Shown here: positions 58,449 through 64,000 of the stretch, piece by piece
Layout: the number at the start of each line of letters is the position of its first letter
Position numbering within the stretch: the first letter of the stretch is position 1
Origin: Streptococcus sanguinis
Lineage (GTDB): Bacteria; Bacillota; Bacilli; Lactobacillales; Streptococcaceae
Direction: 5' to 3'
Assembly (NCBI RefSeq): GCF_900635155.1
Contig: NZ_LR134002.1
Location: forward strand, 2,296,224 to 2,360,223
DNA length: 64,000 nucleotides
Program-made: the position numbers and the translations under genes
Notes under the pieces: generated by a model
Database searches by the model: none
Told to the model about the DNA's origin: nothing
The model's input: the letters and a program-made list of their open reading frames with translations, nothing else

Positions 58449-58453
58449 TAATA

Positions 58454-58525
58454 TAGTCCGTACGGGATTCGAACCCGTGTTACCGCCGTGAAAAGGCGGT
58501 GTCTTAACCCCTTGACCAACGGACC
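58454..58525 (-). tRNA. tRNA-Glu (UUC)
   Basis: A 72-nt cloverleaf with acceptor stem GGTCCGT/ACGGACT, anticodon stem CCGCC/GGCGG with loop TTTTCAC (TTC), and T arm GGGTTCGAATCCC. It is transcribed before tRNA-Asn, 5 bp away. Confidence 0.97.
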
Positions 58526-58570
58526 ATATGGTATGCTCCCTTTCAGAACATATTCCATTATATCAGGTTT

Positions 58571-59335
58571 TTAAGCTTTGTCAACTCTTTTCCCTTTATT
58601 TTCGAAAATATCTTTCAGATATTTCACTCTTAAACGAGTGACCGGACAGCGATGATTTTCGTAAAAAATAATTTCTCGATTTTTCTTGTCATAATCAACA
58701 ATGTTGCCAATATTAACCAGATAAGATTTATGTGGTGAAAAAAATCGTTTAGATTGCTGATCTTTTTCTTGAATATCTGTTATCGTTCCATAAAACTCCT
58801 TGAGAAAATTTTTACCGACAATCCGAAGTTTATGAGAGCTCCCTGTCGTTTCGATATACAAAATATCGTTATAAGGCATTCGAACATCATTGCCACGATA
58901 ACTATATTCAAAATAATCTACCATATTGGTATTTTCAATTAGTGTACTCTTAGTGTAAAGAATACTGTCTTTGATTCTATTTTTAAAAGCATCATTGTTG
59001 ATATCTTTATCAATAAAATCAAGTGCTGATACTTTATATTTAAAAGTCATAGTAGCAAATTCAGATTTTGAGGTTACAAAAACTATAATGGCATAAGGAT
59101 TATGATGACGGATAAATTGAGCTACTTCCAGCCCCTTTGTTTCCTCCCCCTTAATGTCAATATCCAAAAAATAAAGCTGGTTAACGTCTCCATTTTCAAT
59201 ATATTTTTTGAATTCTTTGATTTTTCCTGTAACCTGAACCTGGATGTCAATTCCAAGTTCCTCAGCAATTTCTGCTAATGTCGTTTCCATCCTGACTTGA
59301 TGAGATACGGTATCCTCTAAAACTAACACTTTCAT
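58571..59335 (-). CDS. comE: Competence response regulator ComE
   Basis: A 254-residue response regulator. The receiver domain (residues 1-125) has the phospho-acceptor Asp58 in YFLDIDIKG and the acidic pair in LVLED. The C-terminal LytTR DNA-binding domain starts near residue 150 (YRGNDVRMPYNDILYIET; RFFSPHKSYLVN). Phosphorylated ComE activates comCDE and comX through paired direct repeats. It lies 5 bp after the comD region and is intact, although comD is not. Confidence 0.95.
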   Translation of the reverse strand: MKVLVLEDTVSHQVRMETTLAEIAEELGIDIQVQVTGKIKEFKKYIENGDVNQLYFLDIDIKGEETKGLEVAQFIRHHNPYAIIVFVTSKSEFATMTFKYKVSALDFIDKDINNDAFKNRIKDSILYTKSTLIENTNMVDYFEYSYRGNDVRMPYNDILYIETTGSSHKLRIVGKNFLKEFYGTITDIQEKDQQSKRFFSPHKSYLVNIGNIVDYDKKNREIIFYENHRCPVTRLRVKYLKDIFENKGKRVDKA

Positions 59336-59340
59336 AAATT

Positions 59341-60674
59341 CTATCTCCTAATTGTTAAAATCTGTGTAAAACTTCTTGGCTCAATTTGTGTATCAAGAGT
59401 GATAAATTCATACCTATCTAAAATTTCCTTGATGTTATTCAATCCATAGCCTCTATTTTCTCCTTTAGTTGAAAATTCCGGCTGATAGAGTTCTTCCAAA
59501 TCCAATTTTCCTTCTTTACGAGAATTTTGAACAACAAAAATGGTTCTATCATCCAGTTGAACCAGAGAAACATGGACAATTTTTTCCAGGCTGTCAATGG
59601 CACTCTCAATAGCGTTATTTAATAAAATACTAGCAATTCTGACCAGATCTAACAACTTGATTGGAAGACGTTCCACTTTATCCTTAACTTCAAAAGTCAG
59701 CTGAATCTGATGTTCACGCGCTTGAAAGATTGTCTCAGTCATGACACTCCTTAAAGCTGAATCTCCTACATTATTCAAATCAAAAACTGTATATTTATCT
59801 GAACGCAAGTTCAAATTTGCATCAGCCAAGACTTCTTGATAAATGTGCTCAATTTCCTTGATATCTCCAGTTTGAATAGCCACTTGCATACTTGTCAGCA
59901 TGCTAGCATAATCATGACGAAATCCTTTAATTTCATAGTATAATCTCACAATTTCATCAGTATATTCCTGAAGTCGAAGCTGTTCAGATTCTTTTGACGC
60001 AAACGCTCTTCTTTCTCGTATTTCTCACGGCTGTCCTTGAATGTCACCAAGGTAGAAAGAAAGGCCAAGAAACAAATAGTAGCAATCATACTGCTAAAAC
60101 TGTTGAAATGCTTTATATTACTAATCCAGTGAGAGAGATTTAAAATCAGCCAATTCATTGCATATAAACTACTAATCATCAGAATCTGAGATTTAAAGAA
60201 ACTTCTTTTAAGATAATCTATTCTGAAATCAAAAATATCAATAACCTTTACCATAAAGAACAAGGATATTAAGTTGATACATGTCAGAAACAAACCCATG
60301 TACTGAGCTACAAAATCATCTCCTAAAACAGATGAAATAATAACTGAAAAGAAAGTAGTAGAGCTATCAATTGACAAACATAAAAAGAAGGAAAGTAAGA
60401 AAGATTGATTTTTTTTAATTTTTTCAACTCTACAAAAATACCAAACTATAAATAGAGGGAGAAAAAATGACAGCGTATAAGATGGAAATGAGATTTCAAA
60501 TGAAAACACATGCCCTAAAAAAGCAATTATAAACGGAATTATAATCTCAAGACCAAAGCAAACAGCTACAAAAAAGCAAGTATGCTTAATTTTAGTGATT
60601 TTTGATAAAATCACTAAAAATGCAGCTACATTAATAAAAGGATTAACAATTAATCCGATTATTTCAAGTGACAT
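59341..60674 (-). pseudogene. comD: Competence sensor kinase comD, frameshifted
   Basis: The N-terminal frame begins at ATG 60674 (behind GGGGGG) and encodes 242 residues with six or seven membrane helices, ending KEERLRQKNLNSF... and TGA at 59948-59946. The C-terminal frame reads QLRLQEYTDEIVRLYYEIKG, then FRHDYASML (phospho-His), LNNAIESAID (N box) and GENRGYGLNNIKE (G box), to 59341. The two join if the AAAA run at 59995-59992 is five A's, as RQKESEQLRLQEY. The whole would be 444 residues, the normal ComD length. A GTG at 59949 overlaps the TGA, so some separate translation of the kinase part is conceivable. Confidence 0.88.
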
Positions 60675-60702
60675 AAATTTCCCCCCTAAACTTTTAAAAT
60701 TC

Positions 60703-60810
60703 TTATCTTCCAAAAATCCAATCCCATGGATTTGGAACACCTCTTAAATCCCAAAAGATTTGAACAAGTGAATTGCTATTTGCAGCAATTTGAAAAGAAT
60801 AGATTTTCAT
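60703..60810 (-). CDS. comC: Competence-stimulating peptide precursor ComC
   Basis: A 35-residue ORF starting MKIYSFQIAANSNSLVQIFW and ending in the 15-mer DLRGVPNPWDWIFGR, then TAA. The 15-mer differs from the S. sanguinis competence peptide DLRGVPNPWGWIFGR, as I remember it, by Gly to Asp at position 10. There is no Gly-Gly cleavage site before it, an unusual trait also known for S. sanguinis. The start has TAGGAGATAG. It lies 28 bp upstream of comD in the usual comCDE order. Confidence 0.93.
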   Translation of the reverse strand: MKIYSFQIAANSNSLVQIFWDLRGVPNPWDWIFGR

Positions 60811-60855
60811 AACTATCTCCTATCTTTTTATCTTGTAAGTCACCTTACATTTATC

Positions 60856-60924
60856 ATTATAGAAAAATAAAAAGAGTTAGTGACAATTTTCCCTGAAATG
60901 TCATTTTTTATCCCCAAAATGACA
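60856..60924 (-). promoter_or_regulatory. comCDE promoter with ComE-type direct repeats
   Basis: On the minus strand TGTCATTTTGGGG (60924-60912) and TGACATTTCAGGG (60903-60891) start 21 bp apart, two helical turns, as in ComE binding sites. A TATAAT follows at 60861-60856. The leader to comC is about 40 nt. Function is inferred from the arrangement in related species. Confidence 0.75.
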
Positions 60925-60942
60925 TTATACCAAAAAAATAGA

Positions 60943-60977
60943 AGAAAAAAACACGAAATATTGTAAAATACTTCGCA
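60943..60977 (-). terminator. Terminator between tRNA-Arg and comC
   Basis: CGAAGTATT-N4-AATATTTCG (minus strand) with one G-T pair, followed by TGTTTTTTTC. It limits readthrough from the tRNA gene into comCDE. Confidence 0.75.
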
Positions 60978-60990
60978 TTTTTTACCTTTC

Positions 60991-61064
60991 TGATCTCAGC
61001 AGGATTCGAACCTGCGACCGTTCGCTTAGAAGGCGAATGCTCTATCCAGCTGAGCTATGAGACC
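60991..61064 (-). tRNA. tRNA-Arg (UCU)
   Basis: A 74-nt cloverleaf with acceptor stem GGTCTCA/TGAGATC, D arm AGCTCAGCTGGAT, anticodon loop CTTCTAA with TCT, and T arm AGGTTCGAATCCT. It directly precedes comCDE, as in related streptococci. Confidence 0.97.
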
Positions 61065-61106
61065 AATACCATCTCATTCTATCAGAAAATAGGGTTGCCG
61101 TCAAGA

Positions 61107-61586
61107 TTACTTATGATAAGGACTCCCTTGCTGAATCATAAAAGCTCGATAGATCTGCTCTATTAAAACAAGGCGCATCAGTTGATGAGGTAAGGTTAAT
61201 TTGCCAAAACTCATCAGAAGATTTGCCCGCTTTTTTACTGCAGGAGATAAACCTAAACTTCCTCCGATAACAAAAGTGATATCAGAAAAGCCACGCACTG
61301 TAGTATCCATCATGAGCTGACTAAACTTTTCTGACGGAAATTGCTTTCCTTCAATTGCCAAAGCAATAACAAATTCACGCTCATTGATTTTAGCCAGAAT
61401 TTTATTTCCTTCTTTTTCAAGAATCTGCTGATTTTCTAAATCACTAGCTTTATCAGGTGTTTTTTCATCCGCTAGCTCAATCATTTCCATCTTGCAGAAT
61501 CGATTGAGACGCTTCATGTATTCAGCAATTCCATTCTTTAAATATTTTTCTTTCAGTTTTCCAACTGTTACAAGTTTTATTTTCAT
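61107..61586 (-). CDS. rlmH: 23S rRNA (pseudouridine1915-N3)-methyltransferase RlmH
   Basis: A 159-residue SPOUT methyltransferase. The SAM-binding knot is [18 protein letters not shown], and the C-terminus [18 protein letters not shown] is diagnostic. It methylates pseudouridine 1915 of 23S rRNA. It is divergent from htrA, the usual arrangement near the origin of streptococci. Confidence 0.96.
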   Translation of the reverse strand: MKIKLVTVGKLKEKYLKNGIAEYMKRLNRFCKMEMIELADEKTPDKASDLENQQILEKEGNKILAKINEREFVIALAIEGKQFPSEKFSQLMMDTTVRGFSDITFVIGGSLGLSPAVKKRANLLMSFGKLTLPHQLMRLVLIEQIYRAFMIQQGSPYHK

Positions 61587-61697
61587 AAGTTTATTCTATC
61601 ATATTCATCTATACTTCACACTTTATTAACAAGTAAAATTTATCTGGGAATCGGCTAATCTGTGTATTTTCTAATGTCTATCAACAGTTTTTTTAAG

Positions 61698-61718
61698 TTT
61701 CCCACAAGGTGTGGAAAA
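61698..61718. promoter_or_regulatory. Inverted pair of DnaA-box-like sites between rlmH and htrA
   Basis: TTTCCCACA (61698-61706) and TGTGGAAAA (61710-61718) face each other across three bases. The second, read as TTTTCCACA, fits TTWTNCACA. The surrounding arms extend the dyad to 11 of 12 matches. Confidence 0.55.
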
Positions 61719-61727
61719 CTTAGAGGA

Positions 61728-61760
61728 TTTAAGTTATAATTAAGTTTGTCTAAATATAAT
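61728..61760 (+). promoter_or_regulatory. CiaR box and promoter of htrA
   Basis: TTTAAG-TTATA-ATTAAG (61728-61744) is a perfect NTTAAG-N5-WTTAAG CiaR binding site. TATAAT at 61755-61760 follows, with the CiaR box in place of a good -35, so activation by CiaR is likely, as known for htrA in pneumococcus. Confidence 0.85.
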
Positions 61761-61789
61761 TTCATCAATTGTAATTCAAGGAGGAAAAC

Positions 61790-62962
61790 ATGAAAAATTC
61801 TTCAAATGCCATCAAAAGGGCTTTATTTCTTTTTGCAGTATTAATTGTAGGTTTTATCGGCGGAAGTTTAGGAAATTATGTTACTACATTATTAACTTCA
61901 CGTGTAAAAATGAATGGAAATTCGACAACTAGTGTAACTACTTCATATAAAAACTCTACAGACATTTCAGAAGCTGTGAAAAAGGTTCAAAATGCGGTTG
62001 TTTCAGTAATTACTTATGCTGAATCTTCTAGCAGCGTTATCAATGATGAATCTTCCAACGATGAATCACAAATCTCCAGTGAAGGTTCTGGCGTAATTTA
62101 TAAAAAAGATGGAAAATCAGCCTATCTGGTAACCAATACCCACGTTCTGAACGGATCAACCAATGTAGATATCTTGCTAGCTGATGGAAACAAGGTTCCA
62201 GGTGAAGTAGTCGGATCAGATGTTTATTCAGATATCTCTGTCGTTAAAATTAGCTCTGAAAAAGTAACTGATGTCGCTGAATTTGGAGATTCTGGTTCTC
62301 TGACAGTTGGTGAAACAGCAATCGCCATCGGAAGCCCTCTTGGAACAGAATACGCTAACTCTGTAACACAAGGAATTATTTCTAGTTTAGGCAGAAACGT
62401 TACGTTACAATCTGAAAATGGTGAAAATATTTCAACAACTGCACTGCAAACAGATGCTGCCATTAACCCCGGTAACTCTGGCGGTCCGCTGATTAATATT
62501 CAAGGGCAAGTAATTGGCATTACTTCAAGTAAAATTTCGACAAATGGCCAAACTTCTGTTGAAGGGATGGGATTTGCGATTCCATCTAATGATGTCGTAA
62601 ATATTATCAATCAATTAGAGAAAAATGGAACAGTCACACGTCCTGCTTTAGGAATTCAAATGATGGATTTATCTAATCTGACAACTTCTGATTTTTCTAA
62701 ATTAAATCTTCCTGCTTCAGTGAAATCAGGTATTCTTGTTCGCTCTGTTCAGCAAGGAATGCCTGCTGATGGCAAGCTTCAAAAAAATGATATCATTACA
62801 AAAGTAGATAATACAGATGTGGAATCCACTAGTGACCTTCAGTCTGCTCTCTACAAGCATAGTATTGGAGATGAAGTAGAGATTACTTATTATCGAGATG
62901 GTAAATCTCAAACAGTCAAAATCAAACTCACTAAATCAACAAAAGAGTTAAGCTCAAATTAA
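61790..62962 (+). CDS. htrA: HtrA serine protease
   Basis: A 390-residue membrane-anchored protease. An N-terminal membrane helix (residues 12-33) is followed by a trypsin-like domain with the triad His118 (VTNTHVL), Asp148 (SDISVV) and Ser230 (NPGNSGGPL), and a single PDZ domain from about residue 285. It degrades misfolded exported proteins and is known to degrade competence peptide in related species. ATG 61790 follows AAGGAGGAAA. Directly upstream is a CiaR box. Confidence 0.96.
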   Translation: MKNSSNAIKRALFLFAVLIVGFIGGSLGNYVTTLLTSRVKMNGNSTTSVTTSYKNSTDISEAVKKVQNAVVSVITYAESSSSVINDESSNDESQISSEGSGVIYKKDGKSAYLVTNTHVLNGSTNVDILLADGNKVPGEVVGSDVYSDISVVKISSEKVTDVAEFGDSGSLTVGETAIAIGSPLGTEYANSVTQGIISSLGRNVTLQSENGENISTTALQTDAAINPGNSGGPLINIQGQVIGITSSKISTNGQTSVEGMGFAIPSNDVVNIINQLEKNGTVTRPALGIQMMDLSNLTTSDFSKLNLPASVKSGILVRSVQQGMPADGKLQKNDIITKVDNTDVESTSDLQSALYKHSIGDEVEITYYRDGKSQTVKIKLTKSTKELSSN

Positions 62963-62982
62963 CCTATTTACAAGATTGTCAA

Positions 62983-63025
62983 CACACCTTTACACAATCG
63001 TAAAGGTGTGTTATTCTATATACAA
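62983..63025 (+). promoter_or_regulatory. htrA terminator overlapping the parB promoter
   Basis: CACACCTTTAC (62983-62993) pairs with GTAAAGGTGTG (63000-63010), followed by a T-rich stretch. Inside the same DNA, TTTACA (62989-62994) and TATTCT (63012-63017) are spaced by exactly 17 bp. Initiation would fall at about 63023-63025, at the parB ATG. Confidence 0.6.
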
Positions 63026-63787
63026 ATGGAAAACTTTCAATATATTGCACTCAAAGACATTCGAACCAATCCTTATCAGCCTCGTAAAGAGTTCTCACAA
63101 AAAAAGATTGAAGAATTAGCGGCATCAATCAAAGAAAATGGTCTCATTCAGCCAATCATTCTTCGGAAATCTTCACTTTTTGGTTATGAAATTTTAGCAG
63201 GAGAACGGAGATTTAGAGCTGCCTCTTTTCTTGGCCTAGAAACGATTCCAGCTGTCGTCAAAGAATTATCTGATGATGACATGCTGAAACAGGCCATTAT
63301 CGAAAATCTTCAAAGAGAAGACTTGAATCCTATAGAAGAGGCTGAGTCTTATCAAAATTTGATTGACAAAGGCTTGACACATGATGAAATTGCTAAAATC
63401 ATGGGAAAATCTAGACCCTATATCAGCAATATTGTCAGACTTTTACAGCTGGCTAAAGAAGTTCGTCAAGCTATCAAGGAAGAAGAGATTTCTCAAGGAC
63501 ATGCTCGCCTGCTGGTTCCCTTAAAAGAAGAGGAACAATTACTATGGTTGGAAAAGATCTGTCGAGAAGATTTATCAGTTCGAGCGGTTGAAAAACTTCT
63601 CCAGCAAAAAAAGAGTCTCAAAAAGAAACCTAATAAAGAACTGTTTGCTAAATCTGAAGAGGAAAAAATTAAAAAAATTCTCGGTCTGAAAGTTTCTATT
63701 CAGTTAAAAAACCAGAGTAAAGGAAAGCTGATTATTCCTTTTGAAAGCGAAGAAGAATATCAAAGAATTATAAACAGTTTTAAATAA
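63026..63787 (+). CDS. parB: Chromosome partitioning protein ParB (Spo0J)
   Basis: A 253-residue ParB. The N-terminal domain has NPYQPRKEF and the CTPase box AGERRFRAA. The helix-turn-helix is in LTHDEIAKIMGKSRPYISN, and a C-terminal dimerisation region follows. It loads on parS sites, two of which are in this window. ATG 63026 is the family start; it has no ribosome binding site, and the promoter suggests a leaderless mRNA. Streptococci lack a ParA partner. Confidence 0.96.
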   Translation: MENFQYIALKDIRTNPYQPRKEFSQKKIEELAASIKENGLIQPIILRKSSLFGYEILAGERRFRAASFLGLETIPAVVKELSDDDMLKQAIIENLQREDLNPIEEAESYQNLIDKGLTHDEIAKIMGKSRPYISNIVRLLQLAKEVRQAIKEEEISQGHARLLVPLKEEEQLLWLEKICREDLSVRAVEKLLQQKKSLKKKPNKELFAKSEEEKIKKILGLKVSIQLKNQSKGKLIIPFESEEEYQRIINSFK

Positions 63788-63819
63788 AACTGTTATTTTC
63801 TTTTTTAAAAATAACAAGA

Positions 63820-63935
63820 TTATCCACTGTTAAATCAATTAGGAAGCCTATTAAAATAAGAAATTTTAACTTTATTCACATTCTGTGGATAACTTCAACT
63901 AACAATGTGAATTCTTTTCCAGTTCTTGTGGAAAA
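63820..63935. promoter_or_regulatory. oriC DnaA-box cluster (parB-dnaA gap)
   Basis: At least four boxes: TTATCCACT (63820-63828), TTATTCACA (63872-63880), TGTGGATAA (63884-63892, a perfect box on the minus strand) and TGTGGAAAA (63927-63935). This is the region upstream of dnaA, where streptococcal oriC lies. Confidence 0.85.
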
Positions 63936-64000
63936 CTTTAAGCCTTTATGATAAAATAAGATGCGTATGAATCAGAAAATTATAGAAAAGGAGGGAAGTT
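63936..64000 (+). promoter_or_regulatory. Leader and ribosome binding site of the next gene, probably dnaA
   Basis: A -10-like TATGATAAAAT is followed near the window end by AAGGAGGGAAG. The start codon must lie just past 64000. The context (parB, DnaA boxes) says dnaA. Confidence 0.6.

Noticed and set aside
59341..59949. The C-terminal comD frame as an independent soluble histidine kinase gene
   Set aside because: The sequence just upstream in the same frame still encodes normal ComD residues (QLRLQEYTDEIV), so it is the remainder of a frameshifted gene rather than a separate gene.
60674..60740. comD starting upstream at 60740 within comC
   Set aside because: Those codons are the comC peptide region read in another frame. 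ATG 60674 has the GGGGGG ribosome binding site and the family start.
61896..61908. TTCACGTGTAA in htrA as a third parS site
   Set aside because: It keeps only the central CACGTG and loses the outer GTTT/AAAC arms required for ParB binding.

Overview
The window looks like the last ~64 kb of a Streptococcus chromosome, ending just short of dnaA. Genes to the right of 41 kb follow the mitis/sanguinis-group order up to the origin: ecfT-ecfA2-ecfA1-pgsA, two M16 peptidase-like genes, yaaA-recF, guaB, trpS, an ABC-F ATPase, a YfhO-like protein, tRNA-Asn/Glu, comEDC, tRNA-Arg, rlmH, htrA and parB, followed by a DnaA-box cluster. A comC gene too short for most gene callers encodes a 35-residue precursor without a Gly-Gly site. 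Its C-terminal 15 residues, DLRGVPNPWDWIFGR, are one residue away from the S. sanguinis competence peptide as I remember it. The best guess is therefore S. sanguinis or a very close relative. The species call rests on memory of that peptide, not on a search.

Layout. 0-6.9 kb: the edge of a CDF metal transporter, a TetR regulator with an MFS transporter, an S41 peptidase, an alkyl-base DNA glycosylase, a small repeat lipoprotein, a DeoR regulator with a HAD phosphatase, and a GNAT. 6.9-11.4 kb: the complete dltXABCD operon for teichoic-acid D-alanylation, including the 43-residue dltX. 11.6-13.6 kb: a PadR/DUF1700/DUF4097 envelope-stress-type operon. 13.7-19.4 kb: an S66 peptidase, a DUF4353 lipoprotein, a VTC-domain gene broken by a stop codon, and a YhgE/Pip export-type protein with a pair of palindromic operators. 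19.7-25.3 kb: a lipoprotein, a TetR regulator, and a four-gene operon of SDR, metallo-beta-lactamase-fold hydrolase, adenylate-forming enzyme and ketoacyl synthase III. That operon is the best candidate here for an uncharacterised small-molecule pathway. 25.5-41.5 kb: rpsD with a structured leader, a TPP-riboswitch-controlled ThiXYZ-type transporter, veg, dnaB, rplI, gdpP, mnmG, marC, mnmA, sdaAB-sdaAA, a HAD phosphatase and a secreted LysM protein. 41.5-64 kb: the origin-proximal block above.

Three genes or elements appear damaged. comD has a one-base deletion in an A tract that separates the membrane sensor from the kinase domain. The VTC-domain gene carries an in-frame TAG that removes its last 28 residues. 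The IS150-group element between the YfhO gene and tRNA-Asn has an internal deletion across the orfA/orfB junction. This IS sits in the loop of what was a bidirectional terminator hairpin and is flanked by a 3-bp duplication.

Regulatory signals that can be read directly include two parS palindromes inside genes, DnaA boxes on both sides of htrA-parB, a CiaR box at htrA, ComE-type direct repeats at comC, a TPP riboswitch, WalR/VicR-type boxes, several TetR/PadR palindromes, and a recurring intergenic palindrome TTTAC-N6-GTAAA that I cannot assign.
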